Of a stretch of DNA of 64,000 nucleotides, positions 32,454 to 40,293 are shown in pieces. The translations under genes were made by a program, and so were the position numbers. Source of the DNA: Hyphomonadaceae bacterium (GTDB lineage: Bacteria; Pseudomonadota; Alphaproteobacteria; Caulobacterales; Aquidulcibacteraceae). The stretch covers positions 62,001-126,000 of the forward strand of contig JAEUMT010000036.1 of assembly GCA_016791365.1 (NCBI GenBank), read 5' to 3'. Each line of letters starts with the position of its first letter. Positions within the stretch are counted from its first letter, which is position 1. The notes under the pieces were generated by a model, which searched no databases, was not told the DNA's origin, and was given only the letters and a program-made list of their open reading frames with translations.

Positions 32454-34196
32454 TTAGCCTGCTTGTTCGGCGCTTTGGAATTGCAGGCGCGAGAGGCGTG
32501 CGTAGAGACCGCCTTTGGCGACGAGTTCGTCGTGGCGGCCGACTTCGACGATGCGTCCGCCTTCGAGGGCGAGGATGCGGTCGGCGTCGCGGACGGTGGC
32601 GAGGCGGTGCGCGATGACGAGCACGGTGCGGCCCTTGGAGAGACGCTTTAGCGCGTCCTGTACTTGGGCTTCGCTTTGCGCGTCGAGGGCGCTGGTGGCT
32701 TCGTCCAAGAGCAGGATCGGGGCGTCGCGCAGGAAGGCGCGGGCAAGGGCGATGCGTTGGCGCTCGCCGCCGGAGAGATTGCCGCCGCGTTCGCCAGCCA
32801 GCGTGTCGTAGCCGTTCGGGAGCGCCATGATGAAATCGTGCGCGGCGGCGTTGCGGGCGGCTTCCTCGATTTCGGCGTGCGAGGCGCCGGCGCGGCCAAG
32901 CGCGATATTGTTGCGGATGGTGTCGTTGAAGAGCGCCGCTTCCTGGGCGACGAGCGAGATCGCGTTGCGGAGGGAGACGACGGTGACGTCGCGCACGTCC
33001 TGGCCGTCAACGCGCACCGCGCCCTGGCTGACATCGTAGAGACGCGGCAGCAGGTTGAAGATGGTGGATTTGCCCGAGCCGGAGGGGCCGACGAGGGCAA
33101 TGGTTTCGCCGGGTTCGACGGTGAAGCTGACGTTCTCGACGGCGGGCGCCTCGCCGTAGCTGAAGCCAACGTTGGCGAACTCGATGCGGCCGGATTGGAC
33201 CTGCAGTGGCCTGGCGTTGGGTTTGTCGTTGATCGTCACCGGCTCGTCGATGAGCGTGAAGATGCGCGTCACGGCGGCGAGCGCTTCGTTCAGCATGGTG
33301 TTGAAGCCGCTGATCGAGCGCGCGGCGGGCGTGGCGACGCCGACGGCGCCGATCATGCCGATGAGATCGCCGAGCGTCATCTGGTCGGCGGCGATGCGGA
33401 GGCCCGCGAGGTAGAGAATGCCGGCCAAGGCGATGCCGCCAAGCATTTCAAGCAGAGGCTCGCTGCGCGCGCGGTTGTGCGAGAGCTTCATGCCGAGACG
33501 GCGTTGCTCTTCGAACGAGGCGTTGGCGCGGTCGGTCTCACGCTGTTCGAGGCTGTAGGTTTTTACAAAGCGCGACGCGCCGAAGATTTCACCGAGCAAT
33601 GAGGTGACGTGGCCGATTTGCTCCTGCGCGATGCTGGTTTGTTTGCGGGCGCGTTGGGCGATGGCGCCGAGTGGGCGCGCCGCGAGGGCAAAGACGCCGA
33701 TGACGACCGAGGCCAGAACCCAGTCCAGATAGAACATCATGCCGATCGAGCCGATCAATGTCAGCGTATCGCGGATCGAGGTCTGCGCGGCGCGCACCAG
33801 GGCGTAGCCGACAATGGTGATGTCGTTGGTGAAGCGCGAGACAAGGCGGCCGATGTCTTCGCGCTGGAAGCGCGCGAAATCGACGCTCATCAGTTTGGCG
33901 AACATGGCGATCTGCAGGTCACGCAGGATTTTGAGCGACAGGCCCTGGGTCATGATCGCTTGCGCCCACATGCCGGCGGCGCGGACGGCGACGATGCCGA
34001 TGACGACAACCGGCACCAAGGCGATCTCGTTGAGATCGCCGGTCGCGATCGTGTCGGTCGAGAATTTGAGAATCCAGGCGTAGGACGCAGCTGTCGCGGC
34101 GACGAGCACCAGGATCGGCGCCATGGCGAGCAGGTCGGTTTTGTAGCGCCAGATGTATTGGCGCCAGAGCCGGGCGAGGATGGCGCCAGCCTTCAT
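32454..34196 (-). CDS. msbA: MsbA-like ABC exporter
   Basis: A 580-residue half-transporter. The six-helix membrane domain (about residues 15-320) precedes a nucleotide-binding domain with Walker A GPSGSGKST, Q-loop VAQEAALFND, signature LSGGERQR, Walker B ILLLDEATSALD and H-loop IAHRLATV. MsbA flips lipid A core across the inner membrane. This function is supported here by the surrounding pmbA-cysQ-DUF4170 and waaA-lpxK genes, although other lipid or drug exporters share the architecture. Confidence 0.87.
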   Translation of the reverse strand: MKAGAILARLWRQYIWRYKTDLLAMAPILVLVAATAASYAWILKFSTDTIATGDLNEIALVPVVVIGIVAVRAAGMWAQAIMTQGLSLKILRDLQIAMFAKLMSVDFARFQREDIGRLVSRFTNDITIVGYALVRAAQTSIRDTLTLIGSIGMMFYLDWVLASVVIGVFALAARPLGAIAQRARKQTSIAQEQIGHVTSLLGEIFGASRFVKTYSLEQRETDRANASFEEQRRLGMKLSHNRARSEPLLEMLGGIALAGILYLAGLRIAADQMTLGDLIGMIGAVGVATPAARSISGFNTMLNEALAAVTRIFTLIDEPVTINDKPNARPLQVQSGRIEFANVGFSYGEAPAVENVSFTVEPGETIALVGPSGSGKSTIFNLLPRLYDVSQGAVRVDGQDVRDVTVVSLRNAISLVAQEAALFNDTIRNNIALGRAGASHAEIEEAARNAAAHDFIMALPNGYDTLAGERGGNLSGGERQRIALARAFLRDAPILLLDEATSALDAQSEAQVQDALKRLSKGRTVLVIAHRLATVRDADRILALEGGRIVEVGRHDELVAKGGLYARLSRLQFQSAEQAG

Positions 34197-34213
34197 GTGT
34201 TCGTGGCCCGCGT

Positions 34214-34310
34214 CTGCTTCGACAGCCCCGGACTAAATCCGGGGATGACGCTACTTTGGCATAGGCGCGTGTTTGAGATGGCGTCACCCTGAGCTTGTCG
34301 AAGGGCGGCG
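34214..34310. repeat. R2 palindromic repeat, paired arms
   Basis: TGCTTCGACAGCCCCGGACT ... CCGGGGATGACGC and GCGTCACCCTGAGCTTGTCG followed by AAGGGCG are inverted arms. The left arm carries an extra CCCCGGACTAAATCCGGGG hairpin, as at 15.6 and 38.1 kb. Confidence 0.87.
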
Positions 34311-34327
34311 CCGCGCACGGGCCGTTT

Positions 34328-34353
34328 TGCCGGCGAGGCGCCGGCGGTCCAAG
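34328..34353. repeat. R4 repeat, single arm
   Basis: GCCGGCGAGGCGCCGGCGGT followed by CCAAGG is an R4 arm, next to the R2 element in the gap between DUF4170 and msbA. Confidence 0.7.
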
Positions 34354-34362
34354 GCAGGCGCA

Positions 34363-34608
34363 TCACATCTCGCCTTCGGGATCGGTCCCTGGGTCGAGGA
34401 GGCGGTGGGCGTGGATGATGAAGTAGCGCATGCGTGCGTTATCGATGGTGCGTTGGGCCGCGCCCTTCCAGGCGTCGTAGGCGGCGCGGTAGTTTGGGTA
34501 GGCGCCGATGAAATCGACGGCCTTCAAATCGATGAACTCAGGACGATCGAGGTCTTTCATCTCGCCGCCAATGACGAGGTGGAGAAGTTGGCGTGTCGGG
34601 TCGCTCAT
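34363..34608 (-). CDS. DUF4170 family protein
   Basis: An 81-residue protein with the DUF4170 pattern: LLHLVIGGEMKDLDRPEF, IGAYPNYRAAYDAWKGAAQR, TIDNARMRYFIIHAHRLLDP. The family is found in Alphaproteobacteria, typically between cysQ-like and DUF374/waaA genes. Its biochemical role is unknown; the conserved context suggests lipid A or envelope assembly. Six bases separate it from the end of the cysQ-like gene on the same strand. Confidence 0.9.
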   Translation of the reverse strand: MSDPTRQLLHLVIGGEMKDLDRPEFIDLKAVDFIGAYPNYRAAYDAWKGAAQRTIDNARMRYFIIHAHRLLDPGTDPEGEM

Positions 34609-34614
34609 GTGCCT

Positions 34615-35433
34615 TTAGCCGGTCGCTTGTTCGCGCGGGTGCGGGAGTGAATTGGTGCGCTCGATTAGCAAAGCGTGCAGGCTCGCGCCAGCGGCGGCGA
34701 CGCCGGGCACGCGCGGATCTTCATTGTTGAACTGGAGCTTTTCGCCCCAGAGGTCGGTGACGACGCCGCCCGCGGCTTCAACGATGGCGACTCCCGCGGC
34801 GATGTCCCATTCGTGCTTCCAGCCGAACAGCAAGGTCGCATCGCCCATGCCAGCGGCGACGAGCGCCAGGCGATAGGCGATCGAATGACGCTCGATGATG
34901 TCCATCTTCGGCCAGGGCGTGGCCCAGCGTTTGTCGGCGTAGCGGCTCTTCTGGCCGATCATGCGCGCGCCATCGAGATTGGCGATGTCGGCGACTTTCA
35001 TCGGGCGGCCGTTGAACCAGGCGCCGTGGCCGACAATGCCGGTGAACATCTCATCGGTCATCGGATTGTAGATGACGCCGGCATAGGCGCGCGTGCCGTC
35101 GAGGAGGCCGGCGCTGATCGTCCATTGCGGGGTCTTGCCGATGAGCGAGGCGGTGCCGTCGATCGGATCGAGGACGAAGGTGCGTTCCTTGCCGATGCGA
35201 TAGTCGGGATTGTCCGGCGTTTCTTCCGACAGCCAGCCGTAGTCGGGGCGCTTGGATAGAAACTTGATCTCCAACATGGCGTCGACTGCCTTGTCGACGT
35301 TGGTGACGGGGCCGGCTTCGCCTTTGGATTGGATGTCGAGCGGCTTCAACGACAGCTCGCGCGCCATCGCGCCCGCTTCGCGCACACTTGCTTCCAGCAG
35401 TTCGAGTTCAGACGCCGCCGATTGCAAGGTCAT
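34615..35433 (-). CDS. cysQ: 3'(2'),5'-bisphosphate nucleotidase / inositol monophosphatase family
   Basis: A 272-residue FIG-superfamily phosphatase. Metal and catalytic motifs are WLSEETPDNPDYRIG (Glu), FVLDPIDGTASLIGKTPQW (DPIDGT) and HEWDIAAGVAIVEAAGG (WDxAAG). CysQ hydrolyses 3'-phosphoadenosine 5'-phosphate formed in sulfate assimilation; inositol monophosphatase activity is the alternative. It overlaps the pmbA 3' end by 26 bp, so the pair is co-transcribed. Symbol is given for the family match and context. Confidence 0.85.
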   Translation of the reverse strand: MTLQSAASELELLEASVREAGAMARELSLKPLDIQSKGEAGPVTNVDKAVDAMLEIKFLSKRPDYGWLSEETPDNPDYRIGKERTFVLDPIDGTASLIGKTPQWTISAGLLDGTRAYAGVIYNPMTDEMFTGIVGHGAWFNGRPMKVADIANLDGARMIGQKSRYADKRWATPWPKMDIIERHSIAYRLALVAAGMGDATLLFGWKHEWDIAAGVAIVEAAGGVVTDLWGEKLQFNNEDPRVPGVAAAGASLHALLIERTNSLPHPREQATG

Positions 35434-36754
35434 CCACGATCAAGCTGGAAATTTCGAGGGAGCCGCGATTGTCGACGTCGGAGCCGCAGCGCAGGCGTTT
35501 GAAGATGTCGAGCAGATTGCCGGCGACGGTGATTTCGCTCACCGGGTGGGCGATCCCGCCGTTCTCGAACCAATAGCCCGCGACGCCGACGGACCAGTCG
35601 GCCGTGTTGGGGTTGAGGGAGGGAGAGAACATGTCGGTGACGAAGACGCCTTTGCCGGCGTTCTTCATCATCGTCGGCAAATCTTCCGCGCCGGGTTTGA
35701 CGAAAAGGTTCGACGTGCCGATCCCGGGCGGGCCGCCGTGACCGGCGGTGGCGTGGCCGTTGGGTTCGAGGTTGAGCTGGCGCGCGGCGGATGAATTCAG
35801 CAGCCACATCGTCAGCACGCCGTCATCGATGAGCGTGGCGGGGGCGACCGCGCCGCCTTCACCGTCGAACCAGCGGCTGCCAGGCGCGCGCTTCACGAAC
35901 GGATCTTCGTGGATGCGGAAGCCGTCAGCGAAAATCCGCTGTCCCATTTTGTCCTTGAGGAACGAAACGCCGCGCGCGACGGCGCTGCCCGACATCGCCG
36001 AGAAAAGCGGCCCGATGATGCGGCCGGCGAGGCGGTTCTCGAAAATCACCGGGGCTCTTTGGCTGGCGATCTTTCGTCCGCCGAGGCGGCGCGCCGTGCG
36101 CTCACCGGCGATGCGGCCGATGTCTTCGGCGGACGGGAGATCGGCGAAGAAGCGTTTGGTGCGCCATTCGTAGTCGCGCTCCATCTCGTCGTCCTTTTCG
36201 GCGACGGGCTGGGTTCCGAGCGAATAGGAGGTGCCGCGCTCGGTGGCTTCAAAGCCGGTCGAAGTCGCGTACACGAAGTTCGAGTGCTCGCTGGAGGCGC
36301 CGCCGCCGCTGGAATTGGCGATGCCCGGAATGGCGAGTGAAGCGGCTTCGCAGCGTTTGGCGAGATCGAGCAAGTCCTCGGGGCTCGGGCGCGCGGAATC
36401 GTATTGGTCGAGATCGGGCGGTGCGCCCTTGGCGTGGTAGCGGGCGTCGAGGAGGCCGGCGAACTTGTCCTCTGGCGCGTGCTTTGCCATCGCGACGGTG
36501 CGTTCGGCCAGGTCCTTGAGGCCCTTGGCGGAGAGGTCGGTGGAGGAGGCGGCGGCTTGCTGTTTGCCGATGAAAGCGCGCAGCGCCACCGAGCGGGCTT
36601 CCTCGCGCTCCATGCCTTCAAGTTCGCCCATGCGGACTTCGGCGGAGATGCTTTCGCGGACCGCCAGGGAAGCTTCGGAGGCGTCGGCGCCGGCTTGTTT
36701 CGCGTAATCGATCAGGGCCGCAAGGGCGGCGTGTGAATCAGCATCAAAGGCCAT
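35408..36754 (-). CDS. pmbA: TldD/PmbA family metalloprotease subunit
   Basis: A 448-residue PmbA (TldE) homologue of normal length. It has the N-terminal DASEASLAVRESISAEVRMG, then EREEARSVALRAFIGKQQAA, a middle RAPVIFENRLAGRIIGPLFS, and the C-terminal GTSNLFVKPG and GYWFENGGIAHPVSEITVAG. PmbA partners TldD, which provides the HExxxH zinc site; PmbA itself lacks it, as expected. The complex matures microcins and degrades unfolded peptides. It is first in the pmbA-cysQ-DUF4170-msbA series. Confidence 0.93.
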   Translation of the reverse strand: MAFDADSHAALAALIDYAKQAGADASEASLAVRESISAEVRMGELEGMEREEARSVALRAFIGKQQAAASSTDLSAKGLKDLAERTVAMAKHAPEDKFAGLLDARYHAKGAPPDLDQYDSARPSPEDLLDLAKRCEAASLAIPGIANSSGGGASSEHSNFVYATSTGFEATERGTSYSLGTQPVAEKDDEMERDYEWRTKRFFADLPSAEDIGRIAGERTARRLGGRKIASQRAPVIFENRLAGRIIGPLFSAMSGSAVARGVSFLKDKMGQRIFADGFRIHEDPFVKRAPGSRWFDGEGGAVAPATLIDDGVLTMWLLNSSAARQLNLEPNGHATAGHGGPPGIGTSNLFVKPGAEDLPTMMKNAGKGVFVTDMFSPSLNPNTADWSVGVAGYWFENGGIAHPVSEITVAGNLLDIFKRLRCGSDVDNRGSLEISSLIVDDLAIGGV

Positions 36755-36813
36755 GGCCGCAACATGGCCCTCCCGGCTTGCGGGGGCAATTGGCGTTTGC
36801 GGTAATATAATAC

Positions 36814-37218
36814 TCAGAGCTGCTGGGCGAGCCCGGCATAGAGCAGACCGCCGCCGATCAGGGCGTAGGAGAGCCAGGTCAGCACCATGCCGAACATGCG
36901 GCCGAAGTTGAGCGTGCCGGTGTTGAGGCCCCAGCCGTGCAAAATTCTTCCGAGCGTCAAAGAAATTCCGGAGGCGTGGAGAAGCCAAATTGGCGTCGCG
37001 GGATCGAAAAGCGCCAGCAAAACGATGCCGACGAGGCCCGCGGGAATGTATTCGGCGGCGTTGGCGTGCGCCCTAACAGAACGTGAAAACACCTCGTTGC
37101 CGCCGTCGCCCAACGTGATCTTGTGCTTGCGGCGACCGCTCACCACTAGCACTGCCAGCACCAGCAGAATGAGAATGTTTATGCCCGCGTAAAGCGCGGC
37201 GATCTCCAAGCGCAGCAT
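36814..37218 (-). CDS. MAPEG family membrane protein
   Basis: A 134-residue protein with four membrane helices and the MAPEG pattern RRKHKITLGDGGNEVFSRSV, RAHANAAEYIPAGLVGIVLL and LGRILHGWGL. Members include glutathione-dependent transferases and peroxidases. The conserved RAHANAxEY loop binds glutathione in characterised members. The physiological substrate is unknown; the window also encodes the GshA needed for glutathione synthesis. Confidence 0.88.
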   Translation of the reverse strand: MLRLEIAALYAGINILILLVLAVLVVSGRRKHKITLGDGGNEVFSRSVRAHANAAEYIPAGLVGIVLLALFDPATPIWLLHASGISLTLGRILHGWGLNTGTLNFGRMFGMVLTWLSYALIGGGLLYAGLAQQL

Positions 37219-37333
37219 CAGGTGGTCTCCCTCGCCATTGCTCTAGGCCGCACCCAATCGCCATTTCAACCTTTTGTTTTGCTTTCAGAAACCGCGTGTT
37301 CACTCGGACTAGGCATTATCTGCCCAACAAAGA

Positions 37334-37525
37334 ATGCCTCGAAGGCAGGGTTGGGTGGTTTTGATCGACGCGGGTTTCATCTCAAGCGTCGCATGGGCGA
37401 TGTTCGCGGCGGCAGCAGGCACAGGCCTGGCAGCCGCCGCGATAGCCTTGTTCCGCAAAGCTGAAGATAGCGATTACGATTTCGCTGCGGGCTACAACGC
37501 GCTCGCGCCGGTGCTCCAAGACTAA
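37334..37525 (+). CDS. Small single-helix membrane protein
   Basis: A protein of up to 63 residues with one membrane helix (VAWAMFAAAAGTGLAAAAIA) followed by a polar tail RKAEDSDYDFAAGYNALAPV. Start is uncertain: ATG 37334 or the downstream GTG 37355, which follows AGGGTTGG. The polar tail after a helix is gene-like, but no family is recognised. Confidence 0.45.
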   Translation: MPRRQGWVVLIDAGFISSVAWAMFAAAAGTGLAAAAIALFRKAEDSDYDFAAGYNALAPVLQD

Positions 37526-37600
37526 TCGGCGCCTAATCTTACAAAAAACAAAAGCACTGTGTCCCTTCGCGCCGCTATAGCGGGCGTTGGAGGCGTGTTC

Positions 37601-38083
37601 ATGAAATTACCTGCGATCGTATTGGCGCTGGCTTTGGCCGCGTGCGGACAGACCGGCGAGAAGCAAGATGTGCCGGCGGCGCCGGCAGGGCCCGATCCCG
37701 CGACGTTGAACATCGAGATCGGCCGCTATGGCGCGATGCTCTCGCAAGTGAGCGATCAGACGGTTGAGCGGCCCGGTTCGGCGGAGCCGGAAGTCACCGA
37801 AACGCGCGACTTGGCGCGGCGGCTGCGTGAAGCGGTTTGGAGCTACAACATTCAACGGTCGCAGCTCTGCGCGAAGGGGCTGTTCACGGAAGTCGCGTGC
37901 GGCTCCGCGTATGAGCCGGTTTGGATCGCCGAGCCGAATACGGTTGCCCCGACGCTGGAGGAGATCCAGTCGCGCGCGGATGCGCTTGGCGCGGAAGTGC
38001 AGACGCTGTGGGGTGCTGTTTGCGACGACGCGAAGTCGCGCGTGCCGGAAGAAGAGCGGATGAGCGTTTGTCCAATGGAGTAG
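37601..38083 (+). CDS. Hypothetical lipoprotein
   Basis: A 160-residue lipoprotein precursor (MKLPAIVLALALAACGQ, lipobox LAAC) with a GGAGG ribosome site before ATG 37601. The mature part has an alanine/proline linker then a helical domain with several cysteines (QLCAKGLFTEVACGSAYEP and AVCDDAKSRVPEEERMSVCP), possibly in disulfides. It is expected to be attached to the outer membrane. No known domain seen. Confidence 0.7.
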   Translation: MKLPAIVLALALAACGQTGEKQDVPAAPAGPDPATLNIEIGRYGAMLSQVSDQTVERPGSAEPEVTETRDLARRLREAVWSYNIQRSQLCAKGLFTEVACGSAYEPVWIAEPNTVAPTLEEIQSRADALGAEVQTLWGAVCDDAKSRVPEEERMSVCPME

Positions 38084-38098
38084 GCGCTGCGGGGCGTC

Positions 38099-38188
38099 GT
38101 GCTTCGACAGCCCCGGATCAAATCCGGGGATGACGCGCCTTCAGGTATCCAATTCGCGTCACGCTGAGCTTGTCGAAGCGCGGCGCGT
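38099..38188. repeat. R2 palindromic repeat, paired arms
   Basis: GTGCTTCGACAGCCCCGGAT ... CCGGGGATGACGC and GCGTCACGCTGAGCTTGTCG followed by AAGCGCG. It lies immediately upstream of a decayed GIY-YIG gene. Confidence 0.87.
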
Positions 38189-38205
38189 GGCACAGTGCCT
38201 ACGCC

Positions 38206-38305
38206 ATGCCTTCGTGGGTTTATATCCTACGATGCTTGGATGAAGGGCTGGTCGCGCGCGAAGAAGGAAGCGATGATGCGTGGCGATTGGGCGGGTCTTC
38301 AATAG
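38206..38305 (+). pseudogene. GIY-YIG nuclease remnant (internal deletion and frameshift)
   Basis: ATG 38206 begins MPSWVYILRCLD, the standard opening of GIY-YIG family nucleases (WVYILRC). Only about 35 bases later, and in another frame, ATG 38240 begins MKGWSRAKKEAMMRGDWAGL ending in TAG, which resembles the family's usual C-terminus (KGWSRAKKEALIxGDW). The middle of the gene, including the catalytic residues, is missing. R2 repeats flank it on both sides. The remnant cannot encode an active enzyme. Confidence 0.75.
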
Positions 38306-38328
38306 TTGGCTAAGTCGAAGGACGGAGC

Positions 38329-38364
38329 GAAGCGTCGCCCTTCGACAGGCTCAGGGTGACGCTC
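38329..38364. repeat. R2 repeat, single arm
   Basis: GAAGCGTCGCCCTTCGACAG followed by GCTCAGGGTGACGCTC is an R2 arm directly behind the GIY-YIG remnant. The 308-bp gap 38084-38391 holds only repeats and this remnant. Confidence 0.8.
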
Positions 38365-38391
38365 TTCTACTGTCGGTGGACTTTCATCTAA

Positions 38392-39036
38392 TCACCGCAG
38401 CTTCCAAACGGCCGCGCGCTTCACTTCCGCGTCTTCGAGCGCGCGGGTGACGGGGATGTCGTAGGAGGCGATTTGTTCGAGGTGGTCGCGCGGCAGGTAG
38501 GTGCGGCCGGGGTCGCCGATGAGGACGGTTTTGCCGGCGGCTTGTTGCTCGACCAACCAAGTGAGCACGCGCGGGGCGAGATCGCGATCGTAGAAGAGAT
38601 CGCCGACGAGGATGACTTGCGTGTCTGTTGGTTGGCCGACGGGATCGTCGCCGCTGGTTTCGACGATAACACCATTTAGTTCGGCGTTGAGGATCGCGGC
38701 GTGGGAGGCGAAGGCGTCGATGTCGATCGCGAACGCCGACGCAGCGCCGGCTTTCATCGCGGCGATGGCGACGAGACCTGAGCCGGAGGCGACATCCATG
38801 ACGCTCTTGCCGCGCACGGTTTCGGGATGATCGAGGATGTAGCGCGCGAGCGCTTGTCCGCCGGCCCAGGCGAAGGCCCAGAACGGCGGCGGCAGGCCGA
38901 GTTCGCCGAGTTGCTCTTCGGTGAGCTGCCAGAGGCTTACGGCGTCGTCGGCGAGATAAAGTGCAAGCTCCGGCACATGGCTCGGCGCGAGGACGCGCGT
39001 GTTTTCGCGGATGAACTTTGGAACGTTTGCAATCAT
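38392..39036 (-). CDS. Class I SAM-dependent methyltransferase, lysine-methyltransferase-like
   Basis: A 214-residue methyltransferase. The N-terminal VPELALYLADDAVSLWQLTE leads to PPPFWAFAWAGGQALARYIL, typical of the ETFB-lysine/Nnt1-type methyltransferases. The SAM-binding motif is VMDVASGSGLVAIAAMKAGA, then AFAIDIDAFA, and VILVGDLFYDRDLA as the post-motif acidic strand. It probably methylates a protein lysine, but the substrate is not identifiable. Start ATG 39036 is preferred to the GTG four codons earlier. Confidence 0.82.
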   Translation of the reverse strand: MIANVPKFIRENTRVLAPSHVPELALYLADDAVSLWQLTEEQLGELGLPPPFWAFAWAGGQALARYILDHPETVRGKSVMDVASGSGLVAIAAMKAGAASAFAIDIDAFASHAAILNAELNGVIVETSGDDPVGQPTDTQVILVGDLFYDRDLAPRVLTWLVEQQAAGKTVLIGDPGRTYLPRDHLEQIASYDIPVTRALEDAEVKRAAVWKLR

Positions 39037-39041
39037 CACAC

Positions 39042-39188
39042 CACCCATCCCCGGATTGGCCGCAGGCCAAGTCCGGGGCCCATAAACTCGCGTGTTTGGA
39101 AATCGGCCGTTGTGATCACCGCGCGCACTAAGAGCACCAGAAGTGTTTATGGGTCCCGGACTGCGCTTCGCGCATCCGGGAATGGGTG
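39042..39188. repeat. R3 palindromic repeat, paired arms
   Basis: CACCCATCCCCGGATTGGCC ... CCGGGGCCCATAAAC and GTTTATGGGTCCCGGACTGC ... CCGGGAATGGGTG are inverted arms ending in CACCCAT/ATGGGTG. The same architecture appears at 40157-40292 and 60634-60781. It separates the desaturase and methyltransferase genes. Confidence 0.9.
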
Positions 39189-39189
39189 T

Positions 39190-40116
39190 CTAGGCAGGAA
39201 CGGGTTGTTGTTTATTCGACGCTTCGCTCAGCACGCTTACGTAGCTGCGTGAGATGTGCATGCGGGACCAGTAGCCTTTGTCCATCAGTAATTTATGCAG
39301 CCCTTCGAGACGATAGCAGGGGACGTGCATGAAGACGTGGTGCTCGCCGTGGAAGTGGACCCAATAGGGCGCGATGAGGAGGCGCTCGGCGGCGTTGGCG
39401 AGCGTGGTGCGCGCGTGTGTGAACGGGTCGTCCTTTACTTTGACGCAGGCGTGTTCGGCGATGTTGCGCAGGCGCGTGACCAGCGGCAGCCATGTCGCCA
39501 TCGGCATGATCCAAAGCGCGAAATATGTCCACCAATAGCCGGCGGCGGTGAGGCCGGCGAGCAGCAGCGCGTTGAAGATCAGGAAGTGAGCCGTTGTTGG
39601 ATTGACGACTTGCCCCTTCTGCAGATTGCCGAAGAGTTGCGCGCGCCGTTGCTTGAGGAAGGTTTGTCCCGTCAGATCGCGCACGATCTTGCGAAACAAG
39701 GATGCGCGCGTGATTGGGAACGGCGCTGACAGCGGGAGGTCGGGATCTTCGGGTTGTTCGGTGTATTTGTGGTGCTTCAAATGATAGTCGCGATAGGCGG
39801 CGAGGCGCGCGCCCGTCGGCGCCGCGCAGAGCCATTCGCCGACCCAATTGTTGATCTTCATGCTGGAATGCAGCGCGCCGTGCGCGGCGTCGTGCATCAA
39901 AATGGCGAGGCCGAGCTGGCGCGCGCCGATCAGCATCACGGCGAAAATGTACGTCAGCGGGTTCGGCCAGAGCACGAACATGGCGCCCGCGGCGAAGATC
40001 AGGCCCCACGCGCCCGCAACGCAGGCGAGGCCCAGCCACGATGAGCGCTTGGAGAAGCGCGCCCATTCTTCGGGCGTGAACACATCTTTGGGATCGATGC
40101 GGGCGACGGCGGGCAT
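39190..40116 (-). CDS. Membrane fatty acid desaturase family protein
   Basis: A 308-residue di-iron membrane enzyme. The three histidine boxes are visible: HDAAHG (about residue 75), HLKHHKY (about 110) and HFHGEHHVF (about 257), with four or five membrane helices between. Such enzymes insert a double bond into acyl chains or hydroxylate lipids or carotenoids using O2. The substrate is not clear. The start at 40116 (MPAVARIDPKDVFTPEEW) is consistent with family openings. Confidence 0.92.
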   Translation of the reverse strand: MPAVARIDPKDVFTPEEWARFSKRSSWLGLACVAGAWGLIFAAGAMFVLWPNPLTYIFAVMLIGARQLGLAILMHDAAHGALHSSMKINNWVGEWLCAAPTGARLAAYRDYHLKHHKYTEQPEDPDLPLSAPFPITRASLFRKIVRDLTGQTFLKQRRAQLFGNLQKGQVVNPTTAHFLIFNALLLAGLTAAGYWWTYFALWIMPMATWLPLVTRLRNIAEHACVKVKDDPFTHARTTLANAAERLLIAPYWVHFHGEHHVFMHVPCYRLEGLHKLLMDKGYWSRMHISRSYVSVLSEASNKQQPVPA

Positions 40117-40156
40117 GGGCGGAGCTTAGCGCAAGATCATTCCAGTTTCACCCCTC

Positions 40157-40292
40157 CACCCACTCCCGGGATGCGGCGCAGCCGCAGGCCCGGAACCCAT
40201 AAACACGATTGGTCGCCGCTGGCGCTTCATCGTTGGGCATTTGGGGTTATGGGTCCCGGGCTCGATGCTGCGCATCGCCCCGGGAATGGGTG
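40157..40292. repeat. R3 palindromic repeat, paired arms
   Basis: CACCCACTCCCGGGATGCGG ... AACCCATAAACAC and GGTTATGGGTCCCGGGCTCG ... CCCGGGAATGGGTG. The centre between arms differs from the other R3 copies, so the arms are conserved more than the loop. Confidence 0.9.
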
Positions 40293-40293
40293 T

